DNA of 64,000 nt, taken from Cladopsammia gracilis. Lineage: Eukaryota; Cnidaria; Anthozoa; Scleractinia; Dendrophylliidae. The notes under the pieces were generated by a model. That model saw nothing but the letters and a program-made list of their open reading frames with translations, was not told the DNA's origin and did not search any database. Position numbers and translations under genes: made by a program. The stretch covers positions 801,001 to 865,000 of the forward strand of contig JAJGOT010000049.1 in NCBI GenBank assembly GCA_022457155.1. Direction: 5' to 3'. This document shows positions 1 to 9,539 of the stretch, in pieces (the first letter of the stretch is position 1; each line of letters starts with the position of its first letter).

Positions 1-459
1 AACAAGATCTTAAAATAAAAAATTCACCATATTTTAATATTTTGAAAACCTATGTGTCAAAAACCGGTTGCCATGGCAACATGGTTAATCACACTGACAT
101 GTTATGGACACTAAAATGTCCCTAGATAAATTCTAGGAAAAGTCAGAAAATTTCAGCCTCCTATTTTTTTCGGTGTAAGAGTTATTACAATTTTACTGGA
201 GGGGGGTTCGAAAAGCCCCCCCCCCCCCCCAGTCTGAATAGGGTTAAATTTAGAGATGAAGACGACGACAAGACTAGTGTCCAACTAGAAAACTGTATGG
301 TTAACTTACACGCTAGACATTTCCTCAAATGTTATTTATATTTAGTTATTCGTCCTATTGTTTTAGTAATTTTAGTTTAGCTAGATATATATTTTCTTGT
401 AACAAAAATGTCATGGAAATGTGAACAAAAAAATAAAAATAAATAAAGTATTGACGTAC

Positions 460-590
460 GAACCGGCCGAAACAATGACGTTACAAATTCACTTTTTTTT
501 TAAAGTTATGCTTAATAATGATTTTAAATCAATGCGCACTGGATTCCTCCGTGATTTATACATTTTGTTGTGATCTGCTGTGCATCTATT
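460..590 (+). repeat. Partial copy of foldback-family inner arm
   Basis: This matches, with scattered differences, the sequence at about 56138-56275 and, inverted, 56475-56570. All share a CCGGCCGAAA start, a GTTACAAATT segment and an AATCAATGCGCACT segment. It is a diverged fragment of the inverted-repeat element at 55455-58040. Confidence 0.6.
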
Positions 591-1336
591 ACACCTTTTG
601 TTGTTCATTTAGAGAAAATACGCAATCATTTGCACTAAAATTAAGTCAGACAACAATACGAAAATACGTTCATTTGCGCCAATCGGCATTTAATTGCGCG
701 AAAAGCACACTCCACATGGATATCTGCATAATTGTAAACATACAATTAACCCTATTCAGCCTGGGCTTTTTTGAGTTTCTGTGTCTGTAGAGGAGGTGGG
801 GGGCACATTGTGTTCCCCCCTTCGTAACTTCAAGAACATTATTAAGGCTATGACAACGAAACCTAGAGGGTACATAGTACGTCCAAAACTATCTCTTTTG
901 CGGTCCGCACAATGTAACGATGATGTCATACGACGTAGTTATTAGGTAATTAGTTATGCGGCCGCCATCTCGGATCCGCCATCTTGGATTTCTGAATTTT
1001 TTAAAAACCTCTTAAAAACCGTCCAAATTCACCCAAAATTAATGAAAACCAATAAATAAACGCTAAATGACGTAAAAACATAAAAGTTACACCAATAAAC
1101 ATTATTTTTCTTCAGTCAAAGGTATAAATATGCAAATTTCAAAAAACATGGCTGTCAAAATCTTGTTGCCATGGAAACATCAAGTCACGTGATCAAAAAA
1201 TTGTCATATGGAATTGTTGCCAGATAAATTTTAGGAAAAGTCACAAAGTTTGATGGTGTTTGAATTAAGCAATAGAACACATTTTCTATGAGTTTACCGG
1301 CGTTATAAACCCACGCGGGATGTTGGGAGAACACGA

Positions 1337-1385
1337 GAAAAGCTTGTAAATCACGAGCCGCAGGCGAGTGATTTACAAGCTTTTC
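1337..1385. repeat. Perfect 18-bp-arm hairpin
   Basis: The arms gaaaagcttgtaaatcac (1337-1354) and gtgatttacaagcttttc (1368-1385) are perfect inverted repeats around a 13-nt spacer with a GCCGCAGGCGAG core. The same spacer motif sits in the larger hairpin at 45564-45712, so both are likely members of one palindromic MITE family. Confidence 0.6.
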
Positions 1386-2562
1386 GAGTTTTTCGACTTT
1401 ATCCACTTTAATACTTAGAAGTGTACAGTGAAGCCCGTACTTCTCTACATTATAAGTTCTGAATGAAAACTAAGCTCGTTGGTTTTTAAGCCTTCAGTTG
1501 AATTGTTTGACCATTCCATGCAAATAATTCGTTTAACCATAAACCTATAATTTTTGTTAGCTTCATTTTCTTCTTGCTAATTGATCATCCTTGCTTGGAC
1601 ACATAATCAGAATTTAAACTGCATCCGGTACAAAAGTATTCCATGAAAAAATCTCAAAATCAAAACACGATAAAGCGTATAAATGGAATCGGCGTAAAAT
1701 AATTTTCCTAAACAACAAAGCTATAAGCCTTGCTTTTTAATTCCACTGTGAAAATCCGTCTTATTTAGAAGTTATCTTAGGATTTGTAGGAACATTTATA
1801 AACTTCAGTTCAGTGAATTTCAATCGAAAATTGCTCAGTTTGAAAGCCATTGTTTTCTCTTTGGGATCCATAATTTTTTAGCTTTCCACTAATAGCTAAA
1901 CCTTCAGTTCAGTGAACTTCACAAAGTACATATCGAGGTTGTTTTGATTGTCATTGATCGCTGCATGTAAGCCTTTCCAAGCCAAATGAATGTTAAATGA
2001 AAATATATTCCTGTTGTTGATATCAGTTTTAAAATATTAAAGCTTAGTGTTCTTTTGTCGACAAGCGGTTTTTTTTTTTTTTTTTGCTTGAGTGCGTGGG
2101 AATTTTTTTTTTTATTTTGTAGGTTTGAGCAGCAATTTATCGTTTACAAGAAACATATCTTCTCTTCTCATCTTCTAACAGACCACAATATGCAATAAGA
2201 CACTAAACCGGCTCGAGTTGTGAAATTCTTTTTCCTCACGATTGTGTTGATGCAGTGGAAAATTGAACTTTGTTTACTTAACAGTTTCGCTTGCGCGGTT
2301 TTCTATGAGTTTACCGGCACAATAGTCAATAGGTCTTTGACCAATCAGAACGCGCGTAGTATCTCAGTTATTTTATAATACATATTTAAGAAGTTATGAA
2401 TGTTGAAAGTTAGCGCGGGCACTTTGGTACGTGGATCTGCAACATAAGGGAAGTAGTCGTATTAAACATGTACAATCTCAGAGGACCCACCTTGTGTAGG
2501 GTAGGAAAAGGTCCGATGGTTGTTTCATATTCACGGCTTGGCTGGCAAGGAGCCTTTGATTT

Positions 2563-3463
2563 ACACTATCATTAAGTAATTTCACAAAACCAGTGTTAAT
2601 CTCTCGATCAATTTGTTACCAGTACACAAATAGTAAGGTTTGAAATGTTATTGCGATTTATTTGAAGTCAAACATACAGATTTTTTTATTCTTGCAAAAC
2701 TTATATGCCATATACCATATTTTAAGATTTCTATATGGGATTTTCAATGCGAAATCTTAGGCCCCGTCCACACGTATCCGGATATTTTTTAATCCGCATC
2801 TTTTTTGTTGCGGATTGGCCTTCCGTCCACAAGTATCCGGCGAATTCGGCTCACGAATCCGCAACTTTTTGAATTCGCTCTTCAGAGTGGAAATTTTTGA
2901 ATACGCTACGAGTACGGCATGGTGTGGACGGTCGAATCCACCGACGTAACAATATCAGATCCAGTCTTTAACCGCGCGAATATTCAACATGGCTGACCGA
3001 AATGTTATCGTTTCACTTCTACATGGACTTATTTCTAGTCTTATAACGTGTTTACAGTTGAACTTTGATTTGAACTTGGCCTTTTCGTATGCTTTTTTGA
3101 CAACATTTAAAGATGAGCCCTATCTGCCAGAGTGAATCCGGATACGTGTAGACGGGCAAATACCATTCGAATACGCTACGAATATTTTCTAATCCGCAAC
3201 AAAAAAGCTGCGGATTCAAAAATATCCGGATACGTGTGGACGGGCCTTAAACGCGCTAAATTTCACTTTTACTGATTTCGAAGTTTCTTGTTTATCGTCG
3301 TCATGGTAATATCGATTTTACCAGAATATATACTTAGCCAAACTTCAATTCAAAACCAGTTAGTGGAGAAAATTTCACGTTGATCTGACGTGGAGAAGAC
3401 CGCTTACAAGACGATTGAAAAATGTAGGTATGGTCTCCATAAAACTGTAGCGAAACACCCTAA
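2563..3463 (+). repeat. Copy of outer arm of the TTAA foldback family, interrupted by a MITE
   Basis: The outer parts (about 2563-2759 and 3250-3463) are collinear with 57630-58035 and, inverted, with 55455-55870. The middle (2760-3246) is a MITE absent from both other copies. The three copies thus give one filled and two empty sites of the same insertion. Confidence 0.75.
2760..3246. mobile_element. Harbinger-like MITE, 487 bp, TTA target duplication
   Basis: The terminal inverted repeats begin GGCCCCGTCCACACGTATCC on the left and, read inward, GGCCCGTCCACACGTATCCG on the right, and run about 30 bp or more. TTA flanks both sides (2757-2759 and 3247-3249). The paralogous sequence at about 55660 (inverted) has a single TTA at this site, which supports a 3-bp duplication. 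A TTA/TWA duplication is characteristic of PIF/Harbinger transposons. There is no coding capacity. Confidence 0.8.
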
Positions 3464-3682
3464 TCCAATCCTCAATTGTTTTGTCCAGTGTACTATTTAT
3501 TCCATCCTACTTCTCCTAGGGTGGCAAATAGTACCAAATGTTTACGAAGAAAAACATTTGACTAGATCGAACATGGCTTAATTCTTAAAATAACTTAAAT
3601 AGAAGACAAAAGTCTCATGCAACAAACCAATGCATTCATGCCATACTGAATATATAATTGAACTCTGTAAGTTGAAAACTTA
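3464..3682. other. Short non-coding spacer between repeats
   Basis: AT-rich sequence between the foldback-family copy and the next MITE; no feature seen. Confidence 0.4.
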
Positions 3683-4345
3683 GGACCGGTTCAAACGTCG
3701 ACCTTCACATGTGCCGAACCTAATACCTATTTAGGTCGACCCAAACTATTAAGTTCGACTGTTGATTCAGACGGTCGAACTTTACATGTGCCGAACCTAA
3801 TTCGTGGCGAAAAGAAATATCATCCGTACTGCTTAAAATAGGGAAATAAACCGAAAAAAGTAAAATTCACCAAGCCTGGAAATTCTTGTTTTGATTTTAG
3901 TGTGCTTTGTGTTCTGTTATGGCAAGGAGACAGCTGAGGAGATCATGATCGTGATATTTGGACAAAATAAAGTAACGCCATAAATTTTAAAATACATTAC
4001 GATTTATTTATGGGTATAAAGAAAAGCAACTTGTTAGAAGACCGATTTAAGCTGTCCAGTTTCAGTCTAAAAATCTACAATGTGAATGCTGGTAAGCGTC
4101 GTTACGCTTCTGCGAGTTCTGTCTGCAAAGGCGCGAAAACCCACTAAATAGCCAATCAGAAGCACGGTTATATTGAAAAAATACGTTAACATAAATTATG
4201 CATTAGGTTCGGCACATGTGAAGTTCGACGTAAGAATCGAAGTCGATCTTTTGCCGTTCCTAATTGATTCATACGTCGCACTTTACATGTGCCGAACCTA
4301 ATTATTAGGTTCGGCACATGTAAAGTTCGACGTTTGAACCGGGCC
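3683..4345. mobile_element. Second Harbinger-like MITE, about 663 bp
   Basis: The ends are inverted repeats of about 40 bp: left GGACCGGTTCAAACGTCGAC, right (read inward) GGCCCGGTTCAAACGTCGAA, both continuing into CACATGTGCCGAACCTAAT-type sequence. TTA flanks each end (3680-3682 and 4346-4348). The GTTCGGCACATGT motif recurs internally. No ORF. It is a different family from the MITE at 2760 but has the same target duplication. Confidence 0.75.
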
Positions 4346-4638
4346 TTAAGCGCGTATTTCTGCCTCTTTCCGCACGTTTCTTACTGGTCGCAGTAGGGCT
4401 ACAGTTTAATGCCGTAACCATTTAATAGCATTGAGAATTTTTCTTTAACAGTTGGCTCTTCGCGAAAACAAATTTCCATGACCTTATTTATAATGGCAGT
4501 TTCTTGTGTTTGTCGTGTGTAATCGAAACATATTCGCTTGTACGTCAACACGAAGGAAGCTTGCGTCGTCGCAAAAATGTTAGGTTTTTGTCAAATGTCA
4601 GTTGTTTAAAAAAATTACGATGTTTGTGCATTTAACAG

Positions 4639-4982
4639 GTTTTCCAATCCCTGAGGTACCAAGTTGCAGGAAGCCATTAGGAATGGAAAACTTAGATATT
4701 CCAAATTCTGCGATAACGGCCTCTTCCCAACTGAGTACAAGGTATATACCTCCGAATGCCAGGCTCAACTACCAGGGGGCAACTGGGCGTTATGGAGGTT
4801 GGATTCCAAAAGTTCAAGACCACAACCAGTGGCTTCAAGTCGACTTCGGAACTGAAACACAAGTTTCAGGCATTTCGACACAGGGCTACTATAGTTCAGA
4901 CTACTGGGTTAAGAGTTTCACATTGAGATACAGTTCTTCAGGATCAAACTTTCAACAATATCAGCCTGACGGACATACTAAG
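4639..4982 (+). CDS. Host gene exon: F5/8 type C (discoidin) domain, N-terminal part
   Basis: This internal exon of a secreted, spliced host gene encodes most of a discoidin/F5-8C domain, an extracellular carbohydrate- or phospholipid-binding beta-barrel. Visible hallmarks are a first Cys (PSCRKPLGMEN), ITASSQLS, WIPKVQDHNQWLQVDFG and VSGISTQGY, in the usual family order. The acceptor is an AG after a TTTAAC tract at 4637-4638 and enters in phase 1. The donor is GT at 4983 after the codons for HTK, in phase 0. The domain is completed by the exon at 5686. Upstream exons, including the signal peptide, are not seen in the window. The closest architecture known to me is coral coadhesin-type matrix protein. 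Confidence 0.85.
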
Positions 4983-5685
4983 GTACGGTTCTTGTCTCTC
5001 GCCGTCGATCCATTTCCGAAGATAGATATATTGGTAATTTTTACTATGCACTACTCGTTGTAACGCCGCTATGGCTCTTAATGCTCCCCGGGTGAAGAAC
5101 ACACAGATGATGTTTGTAAAAATAAAATCCGGAAATCATTTCACAGGAACAAAATAGAAAAAGACAATATGACATAAGAATAGCTAACGAAATTGATTAC
5201 GAGTAAGTTCTGTTCGCAATATATACTCGAGGAAGCGAGGGATAAAATATGGCGAATGCACCGGTACGTGTGCCATGACACGGATTTGCGCATAAATTAT
5301 TTAGTAAGCAAAACAGAAAGGGTCGCCTGCTAAAGCTTATCACTCTCAAGGAGTGTGCTTCATGTCACGCCTAAAGTGCAATATGGCACGCGTTTGATTA
5401 GACACACCAAACAAACAGCGGAAAGATGAAATCATTGTGTGCAAACGCACAGCCGAAATCCCAGGCTAGAAAACAGTTTCGTCGATGTTTACATTATGGG
5501 TCACTGACATGTTTAAAGATAATTTGATCATTTATCATTAATCAAGGGACGGCTATTATTCTAGGAAATACGGCAATTAGATGTAACTGTTATTGTTTTG
5601 CGTGTTCGTGTATTCACCATTTTCCCTGTTTTCCCGTGGAAAGTCAATACTATTAATATGTTGACTTATCACATTTCTGTTCAAG
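4983..5685 (+). other. Intron splitting the discoidin domain
   Basis: GT at 4983 to AG at 5684-5685, phase 0. There is no exon-like or repeat signature inside other than AT-rich sequence. Confidence 0.65.
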
Positions 5686-5827
5686 ACTTTTACCGCAAAC
5701 TCAGACCGAATGAACATCGTCAGTCATGAGCTGATCCCAGCAATAAGCGCAAGGTACATACGAATCATCCCTGAGTCTTGGTATAAATACGAAGCTTTGA
5801 GAGTGGAATTCTACGGCTGCAAAACGA
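5686..5827 (+). CDS. Host gene exon: F5/8 type C domain, C-terminal part
   Basis: This encodes the end of the discoidin domain: VSHELIPAISARYIRIIPES, then ALRVEFYGC with the closing Cys expected to pair with the Cys of the previous exon. It joins in phase 0 to the exon ending at 4982 and leaves in phase 1 at the donor GT 5828-5829 (a/GTAAG). The phase change from 0 to 1 makes everything downstream symmetrical 1-1 exons, which can be duplicated without breaking the frame. The next recognisable exon is TSP1 repeat 1 at 6859. Confidence 0.85.
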
Positions 5828-5859
5828 GTAAGAGCGTTTATTTTCAAAAGTTCGAACTA

Positions 5860-6780
5860 AATAATGCAACTAACCAGCTTAACTCACATCTAACTAAACC
5901 AATCAAACCTTTCTTCTCAACGAAACTCAACCAACCAACTATATAGAACCAACCAACCCAACTAACCCAACCTACCCAACTTATGAAGTCAACGAAACCA
6001 AGAAACCCAACTCCACTATCCATGCAACTGAACCGACCCAACATCTCCTGACCAAACCAACCAACAAACCAAACCAATCTACCAACCCAACCAGCCGATA
6101 GAGTCAACTAAACCAACGCAATTTTACCGGCTAGCTCCACTAACCATCGAACCGAACCAAACCAAGCAACCAATCAATTTACTAACCCAACCAACCTAAC
6201 TTAGCTAGCCAATCAAGTCAACTAAGCCAAAGCAACCAACTCCACTAACCATTCAACCAACCTCCAAACCCAACCTCCAAACTGACCCAACTTAGCCAAA
6301 CAGTCAATTAAATAAAACAAAGCCAACAACTATTCTACCATCCAACCAAACCAACCCAATCTCGCCTGACCAAACTCAACCAACCAACGAATCAACCAAC
6401 CAATCAGCCAAGCCAACCAATCAAGACTACTAAAGTAAGTCTCCAAAGCAACCAGCTCCACTATCCATCCAACCAAAGCAACCTCTCCTGACCAAACCCA
6501 AACAGCCCAACCCCATCAAGTCAACTAACTCAACCCAACCAACTCCACTAAACATTAAATCAAACCAACCAGACCACTCCTGACCAAACACGACCAATCC
6601 AACTAACGCACGCCATCAAGTCAATCAAACAAAACCAACCCACCCAACTATATCCAACTATCCCATCAATCTAATACTGACCAAACTCAACCCACTGAAG
6701 TCAATCAAACGAAACCAACCAACCAACCCAACTAGCTAGCCAACCAAGCCATTCCTGACGAAACCCAAACGAAGTAAAAC
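5860..6780. repeat. AACC-rich degenerate satellite in intron
   Basis: About 0.9 kb made of variants of AACCAACC and CCAACTAACC with recurring longer phrases such as TCCACTAACCAT and TCCTGACCAAAC. The minus strand is therefore GGTT-rich and produces long Trp/Gly/Val ORFs that are not genes. A paralogous copy lies at 37365-38290. Confidence 0.85.
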
Positions 6781-6858
6781 ATTCAGAAGAATGACCTCTA
6801 CAGTTTTATTTTCATCACAAAACACAATATAAAAGGCCTATTATACTTATTTTTAAAG

Positions 6859-7035
6859 TGAACGGGGGCTACGCTGAGTGGAGTACTTGGTCCGAGTGTT
6901 CTTCAAGTTGTGGAATTGGTTCACGTTCGAGGAGCCGTACCTGCACCAATCCTCCCCCGGGTTCCGGAGGAGCGGACTGCTCAGGCTTGGGTCCAAACAA
7001 TGAGACACAGCAGTGTAACAGTGGTGATTGTCCAG
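6859..7035 (+). CDS. Host gene exon: thrombospondin type 1 repeat 1
   Basis: A 177-bp phase 1-1 exon encoding a single TSP1 domain: [20 protein letters not shown], then [18 protein letters not shown] and [11 protein letters not shown]. All six Cys and the W-x-x-W layers are present. The acceptor is AG 6857-6858 and the donor GT 7036-7037. TSP1 domains act extracellularly in adhesion and matrix binding. It is almost identical to the exon at 38371, so one is a recent duplicate of the other. Confidence 0.9.
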
Positions 7036-7600
7036 GTAAACAAGTCAAAAAATAAACAGCTAATGCAATAAACCACAAATACTTTAATTCTACGAGAAGA
7101 AAGTAGATGTGAAGTATTAAGAGAACAAGACTTACCATTTTAAAATATGTTCACTGGAAGGGAATTCGTCTATTTGTGCCTCTTTATGTTTTTTTTTTTG
7201 TCACTATTAAACTGGCGATCGCATATCATTTCTGCAGTAGTTTTGTAGAGAATGTTTTCTTTTGTGAGATAACTCATGCAAAACTGATGCTTAAAATAAC
7301 GAGTATGACCAAGACTGATTTGACTACGCGCTAGGAAAAATACTGCCGAGACAAATATTTTAGGGCAGATGGCATGACGTATGATAAACAATTGATTCCT
7401 CAGAACCTTGTGTCAGGGTACTAATTATTTTCACTCGGCAGTTATAATGATTGATTCCCAAGTGATTTGAGTGCTATTACAGAGAAACATAAGCTTAAAA
7501 TTATGTCTAATCAAAGGCTTTTAAGAGCCAACCCGAGAAGAAGAAATGCTAAAGCGTAACGCAATATTGCCGTAAGCTTACGTTTTCACACTGACACGGT

Positions 7601-7603
<3 letters not shown>

Positions 7604-7678
<75 letters not shown>
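7604..7678. repeat. AT microsatellite
   Basis: About 37 AT units at the junction between the duplicated intron segment and Penelope-like sequence. Confidence 0.95.
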
Positions 7679-7679
<1 letters not shown>

Positions 7680-8990
7680 CAATGTATGATTACTCACAGT
7701 TGTTTCATATAGACTTTTATACAGTTCTGTTTCGTGGACCGATGTTGCGTCGGTCTACTCATCAGTTAAATTCTATATACACTGTAGCATAAAATAGGTT
7801 TTATACATCAGTAATATGATCTAGACCGAAGCCGTTACAAAATTTAAACAAAAGTGACAACAGAGAGAGATACATATGATTGGTCCTGAAAAATACGAAA
7901 TAGACAGTAATATGATGCTGACCAAAAACGTTAAAAAAAAATTAAAAACTAGGGGTACAATACATATAATTGGTTCTAAATGATGCGGTATAAACGATCA
8001 AAGCAAACCCAAAGAACAATAGAAACCTATATAAGTGTGGGATATTTCTAAAGGATTCGATTAAATTTAAGGAGAAACTTTCGCTTGTGCCTACAAGTGG
8101 ATACAAGTTCATTGCGTTTATTAAGCGTTGCCATGTCTGGTTTATATAAAATAAAGAATTTCTCGGTGTTACAAAGGTTACACCGTTTTGTAAGGTTACT
8201 ATAGGATTTAGCCTTGGCAAGGATTCTCCAGGAGATTGTAAAGTCTTTGTTTTGATCTTTCAGCTCCCAAAGATGTTTACTTAGTTCAGTGTCATTTCTT
8301 TTGCTTGTGTGCCTGAAAGATGCTTGATGGTTACGCCATCTCGTCTTGAACTCAGTGGCGGTAAGCCCGACGTACGTCTCTGAGTGTTCAGCGGTAGTGA
8401 CGGTGGCTTGATAAACTACGTCCTTTACTAGGCATTCTCCGTTAAGAGGGCACTTGCTTAGGTCTCTGCAGTTGCAGGCTTTAGGAGGGTTTCGCTCATC
8501 TGGAGTTGCATTTCGTTTTAGAATAGCTTTGTTGTGGCCATCAATGATATGCTTAATGTTAAGGGAACAACTGTAGCTGAGTTTGAGATTATTTCTGTTG
8601 AAAATTTTCCTTAATTTGTGGTTTGGTGGGAAATGTTTTTTGATCAAATTAAGAAATTCTTTTCCTATGTTTGTTTGTACGTTTCTGCTGAATGGTGGGT
8701 TGAACCATATAATGTTTCTCTGCCTTTTTCTCTTTACTGTGTTTGTCGGTTCTGGCGATTGTTGCGGTGGTATGAATCGGAGGGTATGTGAATAGCCGCT
8801 TTTTCGGAGTGCCTCTTGGTAGGGTGGTGCTGCTTCATTGAAGGTTTCTTCATCTGAGGAGATTTCCGAGAGCCTCTTGTTAATTGCCTTAGGGATATTC
8901 TTTATTATGCATGGGGGGTGGTTAGATTTGCTGTGGACATACCGCTCCATTATTGTCGAGCACTATTCTGGATACATCAGTGTGGAACTC
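7680..8990 (-). mobile_element. Penelope-like element fragment 1 (5'-truncated)
   Basis: Minus-strand fragment that includes the 3' non-coding end (about 7680-8040) and a 300-codon ORF ending in a GIY-YIG endonuclease domain. The reverse-transcriptase part is missing upstream of 8950. The 3' region has the phrase TTTCGTGGACC...TACTCATCAGTT, which resembles the motif downstream of the second fragment (9600-9640). An AT microsatellite abuts each side. Confidence 0.75.
8048..8950 (-). CDS. Penelope-like element C-terminal region with GIY-YIG endonuclease (partial)
   Basis: A 300-aa open frame. The N-terminal half is basic linker sequence typical of the region after a Penelope-type reverse transcriptase, with IIWFNPPFSRNV and FLNLIKKHFPPNHKLRKIFN. 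It is followed by a Cys cluster (CNCRDLSKCPLNGEC) and then the GIY-YIG domain: VVYQATV...TYVGLTATEFKTRWRNH. The reverse-transcriptase domain is absent, so this is the 3' portion of a 5'-truncated element. The ATG used by the frame is probably internal to the original ORF. The endonuclease would nick target DNA during retrotransposition in intact relatives. It lies in an intron of the host gene, antisense to it. Confidence 0.75.
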   Translation of the reverse strand: MERYVHSKSNHPPCIIKNIPKAINKRLSEISSDEETFNEAAPPYQEALRKSGYSHTLRFIPPQQSPEPTNTVKRKRQRNIIWFNPPFSRNVQTNIGKEFLNLIKKHFPPNHKLRKIFNRNNLKLSYSCSLNIKHIIDGHNKAILKRNATPDERNPPKACNCRDLSKCPLNGECLVKDVVYQATVTTAEHSETYVGLTATEFKTRWRNHQASFRHTSKRNDTELSKHLWELKDQNKDFTISWRILAKAKSYSNLTKRCNLCNTEKFFILYKPDMATLNKRNELVSTCRHKRKFLLKFNRIL

Positions 8991-8998
8991 ACCTGTAG

Positions 8999-9000
<2 letters not shown>

Positions 9001-9076
<76 letters not shown>
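9001..9076. repeat. AT microsatellite
   Basis: About 38 AT units directly bordering the Penelope-like fragment and the 142-bp direct repeat. Confidence 0.95.
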
Positions 9077-9081
<5 letters not shown>

Positions 9082-9217
9082 TATGTATACAATGTGCCCT
9101 CCCGGTTGTTACCATAATGGCTTTATGGCAACTCCTGAACTTGGGCACAGGATGTACGGTTACACATTGTTGGATTGCATTGTGGAGTCACGAGAGTGCT
9201 CAAACTGTGAGCAGTGA
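9076..9217 (+). repeat. 142-bp direct repeat, copy 1
   Basis: Starts TACAATTATGTATACAATG and ends GAGCAGTGA. The same 142 bp recurs at 9308-9449. The 90-bp spacer holds a related piece (GAGAGTGCTCAAACTGT) so the array is imperfectly tandem. Confidence 0.85.
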
Positions 9218-9307
9218 GCGAAGCAATATGCCAATAGTGAACACCTCTTACGAGGCTCTCCACCCAATCCAGAGAGTGCTCAAACTGTATGAACAGTGAG
9301 CGTGACA

Positions 9308-9449
9308 TACAATTATGTATACAATGTGCCCTCCCGGTTGTTACCATAATGGCTTTATGGCAACTCCTGAACTTGGGCACAGGATGTACGGTTACACATT
9401 GTTGGATTGCATTGTGGAGTCACGAGAGTGCTCAAACTGTGAGCAGTGA
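9308..9449 (+). repeat. 142-bp direct repeat, copy 2
   Basis: Second copy of the unit at 9076-9217, apparently identical by eye. No coding sense in either strand. Confidence 0.85.
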
Positions 9450-9539
9450 CAGTTTTGAAGGTGCTGCCTGAGCAAACGAAAGATGTCACACCAAAAGGAT
9501 CACAATAATGGATTTACAGTCCGGATTTGGTGGATACGA

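Larger units (their letters stand above)
1..2562. other. Host non-coding, repeat-rich DNA
   Basis: No exon or RNA gene is recognisable here. The stretch is AT-rich and has a run of 15 C at 216-230. It also holds fragments resembling other parts of the window: a foldback-family piece at 460-590 and a perfect hairpin at 1337-1385. The segments near 41-140 and 1142-1250 look like diverged copies of one repeat. The short ORFs are not convincing as genes. Confidence 0.5.
5821..7606 (+). repeat. Segmental duplication copy A (intron + TSP1 exon + intron)
   Basis: Near-identical to 37326-39205: the exon/intron junction sequence, the AACC-rich intron, the TSP1 exon and the following about 550 bp correspond with a small number of substitutions and indels. 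Copy A ends in an AT microsatellite, after which Penelope-like sequence begins. Copy B has an extra segment around 38955-39045 that is absent here. Confidence 0.85.

Noticed and set aside
5844..6107. Trp/Gly/Val-rich minus-strand ORF (also 37348-37611 and 37808-38155)
   Set aside because: Complement of the AACC satellite; it appears wherever that repeat occurs.
8838..9299. ORF with a long Ile-Tyr alternation
   Set aside because: It is the translation of the AT microsatellite at 9001-9076 plus flanking repeat, antisense to the Penelope-like ORF.
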